Shown: piece by piece, positions 34,326 to 47,527 of the stretch
Position numbering within the stretch: position 1 is the first letter of the stretch
How the letters are laid out: each line of letters starts with the position of its first letter
Assembly: GCF_016097555.1 (NCBI RefSeq)
Contig: NW_024532765.1
Span: 124,001 to 188,000 of the forward strand
Origin: Gigantopelta aegis
Taxonomy: Eukaryota > Mollusca > Gastropoda > Neomphalida > Peltospiridae
DNA: 64,000 nucleotides
Direction of reading: 5' to 3'
Translations under genes and position numbers: made by a program
Notes under the pieces: model-generated
Seen by the model: only the letters and a program-made list of their open reading frames with translations
The model's database searches: none
What the model was told of the DNA's origin: nothing

Positions 34326-35840
34326 ACTCTTGAGTGCCTAATAAACATAGGGGCTTAATAAGCATAGGGTCTGAAATTTTTTCTAAAATCAATTAAAAGT
34401 AGGGTGCGGAATTAGCATAGGGTGTGGCAATTAAAAAAAACCCCAATAAGAGTAGAATGTGGAATTAGCATAGGGTCTGGAAATTTAGCTAAACTGTAAA
34501 AATTTACTAGTAGCCTAATGAAAACAATTTGGTTTGACGTAAAAATAAAAATAAGTGTTTTGGAAATAACAAAAATATACTATTGTGTGTACATGTAATT
34601 TAGAAAACAAGCAGCTCAGAAATGAATAACTTGTAGTAAATTCCATAGTATGAAAAAATGTGTTCACTATAAACATATGTTTCTATTATCTAACTGTTAC
34701 AACTGTGTGACTGTCACACACAATTAATTAAAACTGTAAGTGTGTTTGTACATTTAAATGCAATTATGATAATTAATGTGAGGCGAGATTGCAGCTTTGA
34801 AAAAAAAATCCAAAAGTTCCATGCAAGAAAACCAAAACAATCAGGGTGGATGACAGCTCGCTAGATTCATCTCCTATATTTAACAAAACGTAATTTCATC
34901 AACTTAATTTCTACCTTATCATTCTTTATTTTTAAAGCATAGGTGGGGACACTTATGATGCCAGGGGCTGGCATGCATAAATCTCAGCTGAAGATTCACA
35001 AACAACTGTGGTCATCGGCAATGCCAGCCATTAGCGGAACGCGCTGGAACTGGAACGCGGTTAGGGGATGTAACTCTGCCTAATTTTTCTCGCTAATTTC
35101 TAATATTAGTAATAAACTCTATTTGCAAGTGAAAATAAAAAGGTTGAGTGGAATTTGTAATTAAAATGAGTGGAATTTGTAATGTAAAAAAATATATATA
35201 AAAAGAGGATAGAATGTAGATAAAGTTTGGGCCAGTTCCCCTTATCCTAAAGGAACTGTACTTTATCTACTCTAGTATGTAATTGATTAATTTATATAAA
35301 GTGCTTGCATGAACTGTTGCATCGATTTACAGGCGAGCACTCAATCGAACGCATCCTAGGAATTTACCCAACCGAATAAAACTGAACCGAGCCGAGCGAT
35401 AAAAACAAAATGGCAGCCAACAATGTTCGGAAACGTGTGTTTACATTTTGTCGTAGAGTAACATACTTTGTTGTGCCGTAATGGTTCAAATGATCAATTA
35501 AGCAGAAAAACAATGTATGTATATTAATAAATAAATAAATGTATTATCTGACCACAAAAGTTGGCATTTTATTTGACAACTCAGAAAATTGTAAATTCCG
35601 TTTAAGATTTGCAATTCCGTCCTCGATTCCGTGATCGCGGAAAATCGGTACCCCTAATAGAGGCTATATGTAAGCATTTGATAAATTAAGAATTGTAATA
35701 AGCGTTGGGTGCCGAATTAACGTAGGGGGTTACATTTTTTAAAGATGTAATTAAACGTAGAGTGCTGAATAAGTGTAGACACCAAATTTTTTCCACAAAT
35801 TTAATAAACGTAGGTATACGTTTATTTGGCACTCGAGAGT
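34326..35840. mobile_element. TIR-bounded non-autonomous element, about 1.5 kb
   Basis: Left end ACTCTTGAGTGCCTAATAAA and right end complement ACTCTCGAGTGCCAAATAAA are inverted copies. Both arms continue with iterated GGAATTAGCATAGGGT/GAATTAACGTAGGGG motifs (about four on the left at 34345-34485, three inverted on the right at 35695-35830). The interior has no supported coding segment. Confidence 0.6.
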
Positions 35841-35942
35841 ACTTAACGCTGTTCAATACACCCCCTACCCCTTTTAACGTCACATAACACTTGGATTTAC
35901 ACCCCCCCTAAGCATTACGTAATATTTGAATGGCCCCTAGTA

Positions 35943-38900
35943 TATTAGTTAATCAAGATAAGATAAACGTCTCTGGCACGATATATATTATTGTGATGTT
36001 TATTGTTGTGCCATAATAATATTTTGTTCTAATTTTATGTTGTTTGGTATGACTTCTTTTCCCTTTCAGGAATGGAGTTATTCAAACATTTGATGAGCAG
36101 TGACATACACTGATGCAGACAATTTGATTTTTTATATTACGATATGTACTATTCAGATAATTTGATACACACAATTATTGGTACCTTTTACACTATTAGA
36201 TTGTTTGATGAACGTGCAGCTAAACGTGTAGGAATCAACTTGTCTTGAATGTCATTATTATGTACAACGAACATGATTAGGATAGTTGGGATGGGAAAAC
36301 CCATTGGTTCCAAGGGGGTGGTTTATGAACTACAACCCAAGAATCTCAGGTGTGCACTACTGAGTTAAATCCCTCATATTATTATTTTTATTTTTAAGAT
36401 AACTTGTTAAACGTAGGCCTACAATTAGTTCAATTGACAGTGTTGGCATTGAAATTCACGTGGTATTATTAATTCAACAATTAGGCAACCAGTCTCCCTC
36501 AACATTTTGTAACATGTCATTTGACGTAGCTACCAATACCAGTCACGAATGGCTCTGACATCTATGTCAGGTCAGCATTACGATATTGATCTAGAACAGT
36601 CACAACGTTGTTGATAAAAAATATACAAACTCGACAAATATGTCATTACAAAGGATTTTATTCCAAATGGCCATAGTAAAGATACATGTAATCTTTAAAA
36701 AAACACATAATTTTAAACACCATCATAAATGCGAAACAGGTTGTCAAGTAGACCAGCGTGTGCGTGCACCCAGAGTTCCAAGAGTAAAAATAATCTGACC
36801 CTGAACAGACCTTGCCTTTTAAGGTGCATGGGTGCGATCGCGCTCGTACAGTGCACATAATTTCAATCTGGCAAGTGTGAAAAATAGTGCACGTTACACA
36901 TAACAAACAGCGTGCATAAAATAATTTTGTATATTGATTGCCTTATGTAGATGATAGAAAGATCTGTTTAATAATACCAGAAAAAAAAGTTTTACAAGAA
37001 CGGTAGCGTCCATGCAAGATTTTAATATATGACTGGTACTTATCTTTGCTATACAGATCGGAAAACACAGGTTTAATAGACATCTTCGAAGATGTACCAA
37101 TCCGATCAAAATGTCTGCCTATTTAATTTATTATTAATTAGAAACAGTCCACTTTTGTACGGTAATAGATCACAATGTCTGATAAGGATAACTCATTTAT
37201 ACTGTTATGACAAAAACAGAAAAGGGATTGAATTAAATAGTGGCTTCTGTAGCCTACACAAATGAACTCATTATGGAAATCAGCGAAGTCGGTAAAATTG
37301 TCTCGATTAGTTCATAACTGTTAGCCTACAAAGCTTACGTGATGTCCCGGAAATGTAATTTTATACTTTCTTTAAAAAAAACAGAAGAAAAGAAATGAAA
37401 TTTAGACGGAATAATAAAAAGAAGGAAAAGAAATGATAATAGGTATGTAGGAATAATATTTGTATTTCAGCCAGAGGTTAATGAATGTGCATATGTTATT
37501 TATATATGTATATACATGTATGTACACACTATATAGTAACAGCAATCAATGATCATTGCAGACTATTTAATTTTTGTTTCATTAGTTACAAAGTCACAGA
37601 CCATGTGACTGGAACATGATCTGATGTGCAGTGCAATGTGGCATATTGACCAATCAGAGCATTGATGATGGTGTCTAAAATTATGGGTTTTTTTTATTAT
37701 CTTTATTATGGCATCCCACGTTTCGAATAAAATCCTTTGTAATGACAGATTTTGTCAAAGTTAGTTTGTCCTTTTTTTTTATCAACAACATTGGGGCTGT
37801 TCTAGATCAATGACGTAACACTGTCAGAGCCATTCGTAACTTGTAGCAGTAGGTCAAATGACGTGTTACAAAATGTTGAGGGAGGAAGACTGGTTGCGTA
37901 ATTGTTGAATTAAAAATGCCACGTGAATGTCAATGTCCCAACCAACACTATCAATTGAAGTAATTGTAGGCCTACGTTTCACGAGTTATTTGAAGAAAAT
38001 TTTTTAATAACATAGTCGGTAGTGCACACCTGAGCTGCTTGGGTCGTAGTTCATGTGGGTTTTTCCCATCCCAACTATCCTAATCATGTTCAGGGTACAT
38101 AATAATGAAATTCAAGACAAGTTGATTCCTATATATGTTTAGCTGCATGTTCATCAAACCATCTAACACTGAAAAGGTATATATATATATATATAACTGT
38201 GTGCATCAAATTATCTGAAAAGTACATAAAAAATCAAATTGTCAGCATCAGTGTATACATGTCATAATTATATTTCTATAGTACTACTCCTGAAACTTTT
38301 TAATAAATTATAACTCCATTCCTGAAAGGGAAAAGAAGTTAGACTACACTAATGAACCAAACAATATAAAATTAGAAGAAAACATTATTGGTTTATTGGT
38401 TAATTTTTTTATCTACACCATTACGCATTGATAATTGATGTCTAAAATTATGTTGTTGGTTTTTTTATTATCTTTATCCCACGTTTTGAATAAAATCCTT
38501 TGTAATAACAGATATTTTTTTGATTTTTTTATCAACAACATTGGGGCCGTTCTAGATCAATGACATTCGTAACTTGTAGCGGTAGGTCAAATGGCGTGTT
38601 ACAAAATGTTGAGGGAGGAAGACTGGTTGCGTAATTGTTGAATTAAAAATGCCACGTTTATGTCAATGTCCCAACCAACACTATCAATTGAAGTAATTGT
38701 AGGCCTACGTTTCACGAGTTTTAAAAAAAAAATGTTTTAATTATACGAGTCGGTAGTGCACACCTGAGATGCCTCGGTCGTAGTTCATGAACCACCTCCT
38801 CAGAACCAGTGGGCTTTTCCCATCCAAACTATCCTAATCATATTCATTGCACATAATAATGAAATTCAAGACAAGTTGATTCCTATATATGTTTAGCTGC

Positions 38901-39185
38901 ACGTTCATCAAACCACCTAACACTGAAAAGGTACATGTATATATTAGTATATAATTGTGTGCATCAAATTATCTGAATAGTACATATTGTAATTAAAAAA
39001 TCAAATTGTCTGGATCAGTTTATACATGTCATAATTATATTTCTATAGTAGTAGGCCTACTCCTGAAACTTTTTAATAAATTATAACTCCATTCCTGAAA
39101 GGAAAAAGAAGTAAGACTACACTAATGAACCAAACAACATAAAATTAGAAGAAAACATTATTGGTTTATTGGTTCATTTTTGCAA
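35943..39185. repeat. Large inverted repeat with one arm duplicated in tandem
   Basis: The left arm (about 35943-36700) is matched in inverse orientation by 37660-38410 and again by 38430-39185, so the right arm exists as a tandem pair with a period near 750 bp. Shared landmarks include TCTAGATCAATGAC, ACAAAATGTTGAGGGAGG, GTAGGCCTACGTTTCACGAG, GACAAGTTGATTCCTATAT and CCATTCCTGAAAGGG. The 1-kb spacer (36700-37660) is unique in the window and has no supported gene. A further partial copy of the outer arm is at 32290-32530. Confidence 0.8.
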
Positions 39186-40314
39186 CATATGTCTCTGCAT
39201 TTACATGTACCAATTACTTCATAAATTAATAATGCTTGGTTTTCACTCTCCTTAGCATTTTGATGAGTGTGATTTTTCACTCGCCTAAGCGTTTTGAGGT
39301 GTGCGATTTTTCACTCGCCTTTGTTTTTAAAAAGGCAAGGACTGTACATGTATAAAATAAGACAAGTTTCTGGATTTTAACCCACATTGTTTTCGTGGTT
39401 TTTCATTGAAAAGGCCCCCAAAACGATTTTTCCGATTTCAGAAGGATATTGTTCCATTATTAATCCTCACATAGTTGTAATATTTAAGATTTATATATCA
39501 ATTGGGATGGATATAATGTCATGTCAGGTCATAGCTGTTGCAGCACATGTCTGTCATGGGTGCAGGTGTCGTCTTAAGCAGGCTCCTTTGTCCAGGACAG
39601 GAAAGGGGTTGGGGTGGGTGGGAGAAAGGACTGCCTGTGCTGACAAGTGCAAGATGGCATCAGCAGCTCAACCAGGGATGGATTTGGATTTGACAAATAA
39701 AAAAGTTAAATGTGTGGACACCTAATGTTGTAAGACTTTAAAGACAGTGTGTTTGTACCGGTAAGATAAAATGGAATTTGAAAGATTTATTAAGTTGTCT
39801 ACTATCATGACTACTGAAAACTACCAGTCTGAGTCTATATCTATTATCAGACCTTTATATGTAAAGATCTAAGTTCCCATACAAAATGTCAGATTTCAAT
39901 GTACATTATTTGTTGGAATAATGGGACTTAAAACATAGGATAAAAATGATGGCGGAAATTTTCAAGCTACATTTTACACTGGGCTACCATGGCTTGCAAA
40001 ATGACAAAAACTACTTGGAATACAGAGTCCATATTTTAGGTTTATCCATGTAGATGACTGAAACATATTTCTTACAAAGTAAATCTGAAACCGAAGTGCG
40101 TGGGGCACTATAACTGATTTAAAATAGACTGACCCTAAAAGGTTACGATGTCTGCAGCTTATTTCACGGGATGGATCAAATTAATGTTATTAACGAAACC
40201 AAAAAGTGTGATTTTGAAACTCCTTCAAAAGCAGGAGGAAATCAGGAGAAAGCACACCAGGTTGTGCTAAAGAGGGGTCAGTATTCCAAAGTAACCCACA
40301 CAGAACAAAAACAA
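39186..40314. other. Stretch without a supported gene
   Basis: A short duplication 'gtgtgcgatttttcactcgcct' occurs near 39260-39322. A 112-codon open frame at 39387-39725 has a Cys-rich middle but no recognised domain and no good splice context. Confidence 0.4.
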
Positions 40315-40349
40315 AAAAAAACCCCCAAAAAAAAAAAAAAAACAAACCA

Positions 40350-40410
<61 letters not shown>

Positions 40411-40413
40411 AAA

Positions 40414-40446
<33 letters not shown>
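40315..40446 (+). repeat. Poly-A followed by very long poly-C tract
   Basis: A-rich runs (40313-40351) lead into about 58 C, six A and about 48 C. It is one of the longest homopolymer stretches in the window; the true length is uncertain. Confidence 0.9.
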
Positions 40447-40447
<1 letters not shown>

Positions 40448-40796
40448 CAGACAAGAAAAGATGATCACATGCATGAGCATACTATACAACTGCACACACA
40501 CACAAAGTGCTGGATCAAATCCTCAAATTTTGCCAAAAATGTTAAAGATTTTCAGGCAAGATAAGCTGGCCTGAAATCTTTTCACCATGTTTTTCCATCA
40601 TTCTATCCACAATATTAATGGTTGTAATCCATGTAAAAATTAGTAGTGTTTAGTTTGTAACCCTATATAACTGTTTGGCAGTAATGCTAATAATATGAAT
40701 AAATGTTGTTATCCAGATTCCGGCGTTTTCATTTAATTCGGGCAAAAAGCTGCCTGCCCCCTACAAAAAATGGGAGCCTGTATGCCTATGGTTACA

Positions 40797-40845
40797 TGAA
40801 GGAAGGAAATGTTTTATTTAACGACACACTCAACAAAAATAATTG
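40797..40845 (-). repeat. 3' end of a SINE, minus orientation
   Basis: GAAATGTTTTATTTAACGAC, then ACACTCAACA, is the complement of the SINE tail at 9630-9665. Only about 45 bp remain, a strongly 5'-truncated insertion. Confidence 0.7.
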
Positions 40846-42710
40846 AAATAATAATTATTAATAATTTATATCTGCATCAAATTAATTCAGCTATTTAAGT
40901 ACATGATATGTTGTAACTTTTTTATGTGCAACTAATAAACAAACAAAAAATGAACTAACTGTTAAGTGTTTCGTATATACATGTGTATGGGAGGACTGCC
41001 ACTCCAGAATGGTATTTTAGTAAAGTAATTGTTCCACCAGGATTATTACAAGGCATCATGAATTACTTTCTGATGTAATGCTCAATAGATAATTATAGAT
41101 ACCTATTCACCGAGTACATATTTGACCAATGGTTTACACACAATCACACACACGTGTGCACGCACAAACACATGCATACACATACATGGTGGGTCATTCC
41201 ACAGAAAAGGTAAAAAATCATGGATGATTTTGTCCCCATCCATTTATTCAGTAAAAAATACTTCACTTTTATCTTTTATATGAAAATAAATATTGTGGAT
41301 CATGCTTTAGCAAGAACATCAATATTCATCATCTCAATTATAATTATTTCACCGAAACTGATGGTAAAAAACCAAATTTTGTCAAATTTGTCCGCTAAGT
41401 TACTGTCCCAAACAGTAAGTCTATACATACACTGCTGTATGAACCAAATTAATATACAGGTAGTATTATTTTTCATTCAAAACCATTTTATTTTGGATAG
41501 TGTCCAGTGTTGAAATCAATTTTATAAATGACACAGTTGTTGAAACTATAGAAATTATTTAGGATTTCCTTTGTGTCCCTATTTATTATGTCCACTATGT
41601 TATTATTTTATTTTAGACAAGTACAGTCACCGAGATATACATATGGAATGTTGTTAAATACTCACCAGATGGCGCTGCAATCTCTATCAGTAATGAAAAG
41701 CATGTTTTTGATCAGATGTGACATATTTCTAATTTATTTTCAATTTTGGAAACGTGAGTCAGTCGTACCTTTATTATATGTCTGCAAGGTTACCAATGTA
41801 GTAATCCACCAATATACTGAATGAGTTTGACCATTATACCACAAAGTAGGTTAAATATACCAAAGCCTAAAACAAAAGCCTAATTAAGTGGTAATACGCC
41901 AGACTAGCTAGGTCATAGGATGAGACATTTAAGAAAATGTCCACTATGTTACCATCTGCTAAGTTACATGTACCTTCAACAAAGTAACTTAGTAGACCAG
42001 TGTTGGTAACCTAGTAGACAAAAACGGGTAGAAATGCCATCATTACATGGAGTTAATGCTAAAATGTTACTATTAATACATCTCATACATGTGTATACTG
42101 AATAATAGTTTACCTATTTAAAGTGTAGTCCTAGAATATAGGCCTTATATTACTGTAAATTTGTGACACTTTAGTAACATAGCGGACAACAGATTAACTT
42201 AGTGGCCACACTGTCAGTATATCAGTTAGCAGTATAAAACACATCACAGCTGTCATTACATTGATTTATACTAATACTTACTGATGGACACATACTTGCT
42301 TTCAGTTATTTTAATAAACACAGGTACATTTGATTTAACTACCATCAGTGTACCAGTTAATTACTATATACTGTGTTTATAACATTTGCAGAGTGCCAGT
42401 AAAATTAGGATTAACTATTTTTATGTGGAACTAGGATAGTCAGAAGTCAGAGATGTGTCCCGATATATAAATCATTTTAAGGGTCAGGTGTTATGATGTG
42501 CACTGTATTAAGATTTCAATTTTGTGGTAATATGTTGATTAAAATAATAGTTATACATATAGCTGCTGTATACACTATTATGTTTATTACTAATGGCATT
42601 TTTTCAATTTGATTTAGCGTTATATATCCTAATGAATGTGTTCTCTACTTGGCACATGAAAGTATCACCGAAGTAAATAATAATTTTTAAAAATTAACCA
42701 ACACAAAAAT

Positions 42711-42729
42711 CCCCCCCCCCCCCCCCCCC
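42711..42729 (+). repeat. Poly-C tract
   Basis: About 19 uninterrupted C within the large element. Confidence 0.85.
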
Positions 42730-43403
42730 ACTGAATTCTGACCAGGGATGCGGGATGCCAGTTATGTTGTTCAATAGCTGACATGTGCAAATGTAAATAC
42801 AATCCTTCTGCAGAGTTCTTATATTCTAACTTCTGTAGAGTCACGTTAATTATGAAATATTGGCTAACACTACTCTTACTCAAACTACAGCACAAATAGC
42901 TCAATCAACACTGAAGTGACTGTTGTATCTTCTTGTATATATAATCCCATGGGTCGCTGTTGATGTGTACACTCCTTATTCTTGTACCTCAAATTGCTAC
43001 AAATGAAGGATATTCGTGCATCTTTGCATTAAATGTATCTGGCTGGGTTTTTTTTTTTACAATTCAGTGTTAAACTAGGCATCATAAGGTTGTACAATGA
43101 GACAGCTATACAGGTGAAGTGTATTCTGCCTCAACAATAAGGACATTTATGGGTATATTTATGAAAACTGTTTGTCTCCTTCCCAAACCAGCCACTAATG
43201 GTAGTTAGCATCAACAAACTGACACAAGTTATGAGACCAAGTCTTATAACTGATATAAGCATGTACACATGCATGCATTTAAAATATAAAATTTCAAGTG
43301 TTGAAAAATAAAAACAGAAAAAATATATGATTCTGTCAGCTGAAGTAAATTTTTCAAAAAGAAGTGCATTGACTTGTATTTTGTATTTGTTATATTGGTC
43401 CAT

Positions 43404-43626
43404 CAGGGTTTCTGCCAGAGGGTAAAACGGGTATGGCACCATAGCCACATTTTTGGGTAGATTTTTGTTTTAATTAACTTTTGACAAAATGAATTATTCT
43501 TATCATTACTGTATGATTTTCTTAACCCTAACTCTAAACTTAACCCATTTTCTTTCTGGAGGAGGCCCCCATACTGTGGTTGCATTCAATTTCATATCCA
43601 CCAATTTCTTTCTGGCAGAAATACTG
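43404..43626. mobile_element. 223-bp MITE with 5-bp target duplication
   Basis: Ends CAGGGTTTCTGCCAGAG and complement CAGTATTTCTGCCAGAA are inverted. TCCAT lies immediately outside both ends (43399-43403 and 43627-43631), a 5-bp target duplication. CAG ends with 5-bp duplications would fit the hAT5 group, tentatively. A second copy is at 16711-16967. Confidence 0.75.
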
Positions 43627-44550
43627 TCCATGGAACATTTTGTTTGATTCCAAATATTATGATATTCATGCTGAGGTGTCTTTAATCATTCATTTACTCA
43701 CTTGAATTAAATGTATAACAGTTAAAATTTTAAATATTATTTATTGTCAATTTTGATTGAATCATTTAATATGATGATGACCTCACATCAGTAAAATAAT
43801 TATTTATCTGTATTTAGACATATGACCTTGTTACTCATTCTTATTACTGTATCAGTCTGTTCTGATCATTAAATATAGATAATCAGATACGTCGGTTCTT
43901 TCAATGGATGGTTATTTTAAGTAACTTAGTGGAAGTTAAACCTGGTCTACTATGTTACAGCATGTCCACTAGGTTACTTTCATGAACAAATATTTTGTAA
44001 AAATTAAAATGTATGTTGTTAATGATATTAGCATATATTTACAATGGCAGTAAAAGGATGTGCTGGTTGATATATAGCAAAACTACTTCTCGCAACATAT
44101 AGGAAATATTTTTCAAATTATAAATGATAGTTTGTAAGAAAATATATGATAAGAGTAAACATTTAGGTGATTACATAAAATATAACCTTATCTTGTAACA
44201 AAGTGACGTTAATTCATAGAAAGGGACAGCTTTCCTAAATTGTAGTACCATACAAAATGTCCCTTGTGTATGTTTAGTGCAATGCTTGATATTGCTGTTG
44301 TCCATAACTTAGTGGACACTATTTCTTACCTGTGAGAGTTTTAAACAACACACATACAACACTGAAATGGTTATTAGCGTGCCAAACCATCATTTCCTGT
44401 GCAGAAATATATATAGAATACAGTACTGCAAATGAAAAATAGATTGCAGTTGTTTCATTTTTAAGAAAAACAAAATCTGAATTTTTCACCTTTTCTGTGG
44501 AATATAGCTGACCCATTGTATACATACATTATAGCAGAATATAAACATAA

Positions 44551-47460
44551 TAATAATAATAATAATAATAATAAAATTCTTTATTTTCAGAGGGTAAACA
44601 CATTCAGTACAAGGTGACTGGTCTCCCATGAGGCCCTCTCTAATCTATACATGATATTATACATACATACATTCAAAGAAACAACATCAACATACATGTA
44701 ATATGTATAGCATGAGGAACAATAACACATATTATGAATATATAAATAATATTTAAATCAATTTGTTAAGAAACTTGAGTCAGTGATAACTCAATACATC
44801 ATAATTATTTTAACAAACACAAAATCAACAACAAAGGTATATCTTAAAATTGATTATTATTTGAATAGTGCTTAAAATAACTGGATTTGAATTTGAATGA
44901 GGCGAGGGATTGAGAATATTTTATCTTTGAAGGTAGTGTGTTCCACAGTTTAGCTCCCCTGCATGAAAAACTATGGCGATAAAATTCTGTTCTTGGTTTT
45001 AATTCATAAAGGTGATTATGTTGAGTTGACCTCAGATTTAAGGAGTGAATTTCTGAAGTTGTTTGAAACATTGTTTCTAGATATGATGGAGATAGTTTGT
45101 TGAGGACTTTGTAGACAAACTGGCAGGTTCTAAAGTCAATTCTCTCTTTGATTTTAAGCCATTTGAGAGAGCTAATTATTTCTGCAGTGGACATTTCTTT
45201 GCTTTTTTCAGTAATAAGTCTTGCAGCTTGATTTTGGATTTTTTGAAGTTTTCCTATAGAATGTTTTGAACAGGTTCCCCAAATTGTGGAGCAATAGTCT
45301 AAGTGAGGTAATATGTAAGAGCTGTAGAATATTAATCTGGTCTTTTGGTCAAGATATTTTCTGTTTTGTTGAAAAATGTATAATAAATAAGAAGATTTTT
45401 TAATAATGGCATTTATGTGGTTAGCCCATGTCAGTGTTGGGTCAATGTGTACACCAAGAAGTTTTTCAGAAGTGGAACATTGCACTGGTATGTGATCTAC
45501 ATATACAGTCAATGCTGTTGAGGTTTCTGCAATCGAGGTCAGTTTTTTTAGAAGAACCAATAAGCATGATTTTAGTTTTATTTAAGTTAAGAGACATCTT
45601 ATTATGGTTGCACCAAAGACTCACCTCATTCAAATCTAACTGGACATGTTTTTCTAACAGAGATATGTCATCAGCTACAGATGTGGAGCTTACATCATCA
45701 GCAAACAGATCCATGACACAATGCTTTGCATAGAGTGGCAGATCATTGATATATAATGCAAACAAAGTGGGGCCAAGTACTGATCCCTGTGGGATGCCAT
45801 ATGAGAGATTAAGAGGATCAGATCGGGCTTTGCCAAGAACAACAGTTTGTTTTCTACCCGAGAGATATGATTCAAACCATTTTAGAGATTTTGAATCAAA
45901 GTGATAGATGCTTAGTTTCTTCATGAGTATATCATGATCTATCATGTCAAATGCTTTTTTAAAATCAATGAATGTAGCTGAGACAAATTTACCATCATCT
46001 ACTGACTTTTGCCAATTATTAACAATTCTAAGTAGAGCTGTTTCACAGGAATGTTTGGTTCTAAATCCAGATTTAAATAAAGGAGTTTGTATTCTTCGAA
46101 GAATTCAGATAATGCTTTATGCACATGTTTTTCCATTATTTTAGACATTATTGGCAATATAGAAATTGGTCTATAGTTTTCACACTTTTGTCTATCCCCA
46201 GTTTTAAATAATGGAGTTATTTTTGCATGTTTCCATTGCTCAGGAAATATCCCTGATGTTATGCTGTTGTTGATGATGGTTACAAGTGATGGGGTTATAA
46301 CAGCTGAAGCCAATTTAACAAAGTGTGGTCCTATGTCATCCAATCCCATTGATTTTTTTACATCACAGTTCTGAAGTTGTTCAAATACAAATGCACTTGA
46401 GACTAGTGGAATGGTGAACTTGACAGTACTTGTTATTTTACTATCAACAAAAATCTGATAATTGTTTTAAAGGTGTTGTTATTGGAAGGTGTAATGGTTG
46501 ATTTTGCCTGTTCAATTACATTGATAAAATAATGATTAAAGTGATTACATATGTTTTGTTTGTTTATTACTTGGTGGTTGCTGTCATCCTTAATGGAGGC
46601 TATGGAAGTGTTATCTTTGGGATTAAGATTTCGAAGAATTTTGTGAATGGCAGCTGGGTTTGATGTGTTTTTTTTAACAGCATTTCGCAGGTAGTTTGTT
46701 TTAGCTTTGTCAATCAATGAGTTGACTGTATTACGCCAATATTTGAATTGCCGTTCTTTTTGTTGTTTTTTGCAAAGGTCTCTCATTTTCATAGCACCTA
46801 TAATTTGATCTGTATGCCATGGTTTAAGTTTGGTATGCATAACCCTATGTTCAGTGAGTGGTGCATGGTTATTCACTACTTCAGTTAAACAGGCACAGAG
46901 AGTATTGCGAGCAGTACTGGGGTCAGATACATTACTTACTGGTTCAAGAGTATTTGATAAGTCATTCAAAAAGTGACTCTGGTCAAAATGCTTCAGGCAT
47001 CGATATTGAAGCGTGATGTGATGATTCTTTTTAATAGGTGCAGCCTTCGATTTATAAACAATGCAGACAGGGAAGTGGTCACTTATTCCAAGTTTGGGTA
47101 CAAAGCAGCGATTAACCTTTGCTTTGCTTGTAACATAAACATGATCAATAAGTGTTGAAGAATTTTCTGTAACTCTTGTTGGCTCATTAATTATTTGCTC
47201 TAGATTATATGCTTTACAGATATTAATAAATTCAGAATGTTTTGATGTTAGCAGGTCTATATTAAAATCACCCATTATAATCAGTTCTTTGTTAAGTGTG
47301 ATAGCTTTTTCTATATTGGCATGAAATTGTTCAAACCATATAATCTTGGCATTTGGTGGTCGATAAAGAAAAGCCACAAGAATAGATTTAGATTTATATG
47401 GAAGTATTTCCAACCATATTACTTCAAGTTCATCGCTCCTAAATTTGCTATTGGGCGTCT
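44551..47460 (-). mobile_element. 5'-truncated CR1/L2-like non-LTR retrotransposon
   Basis: On the minus strand it starts inside the endonuclease (about 47460) and ends in a 3' UTR with AATAAAG and an (ATT)n tail (complement of the AAT run at 44551-44575). Short-unit 3' tails and 5' truncation are typical of CR1/L2-type elements. It sits between the TIR element ending near 44522 and the first exon of the TerD gene at 47528, opposite in direction to that gene. Confidence 0.85.
44844..47459 (-). pseudogene. Endonuclease-reverse transcriptase (ORF2) relic of the CR1/L2-like element
   Basis: Long minus-strand frames cover, in order: endonuclease SILVAFLYRPPNAK, IIMGDFNIDLL and LGISDHFPVC (47400-47080); a connector rich in Lys/Arg; RT fingers FPEQWKHAKITPLFKTGDR and CENYRPISILP (about 46240-46130); RT palm YGIPQGSVLGPTLFALYIND and MDLFADD (about 45810-45690); KLLGVHIDPTLTW and YILPHLDYCSTIWG thumb (45460-45270). 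It finishes with a conserved tail ending KHYSNNNQF and a stop at 44844. Frame changes occur near 46433, 46000 and 45466, with few stops, so it is younger than the copy at 20-25 kb. The endonuclease N-terminus is missing, so it cannot be autonomous. Confidence 0.85.
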
Positions 47461-47527
47461 AAAAACATAGAAGTCCTGAACAGAAAAGTTAATGTATAGG
47501 GCTACATGTGTGTTTTTGTTTTTTTAG

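Larger units (their letters stand above)
41186..44522. mobile_element. 3.3-kb inverted-repeat-bounded element with repeated 14-bp motif
   Basis: Left end ATGGTGGGTCATTCCACAGA with AAAGGTAAAAAAT and right end complement AATGGGTCAGCTATATTCCA with CAGAAAAGGTGAAAAAT form imperfect inverted repeats of about 40 bp. Between them the motif GTCCACTATGTTAC or its complement GTAACTTAGTGGAC occurs about eleven times: 41390, 41590, 41939, 41984, 42006, 42174, 42195, 43921, 43945, 43964, 44304. They cluster toward both ends with a gap at about 42210-43920. No transposase gene is visible. A separate MITE is nested at 43404-43626. Confidence 0.6.

Noticed and set aside
39387..39725. 112-codon open frame with Cys-rich middle
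   Set aside because: The N-terminal half looks like random AT-rich translation, no splice signals or known domain support it.
40171..40501. Poly-Pro and poly-Gly open frames
   Set aside because: Translations of the poly-C tract on either strand.
41220..41824. Two open frames of 97 and 83 codons in the 41-44 kb element
   Set aside because: Hydrophobic, AT-driven sequences without any transposase motif.
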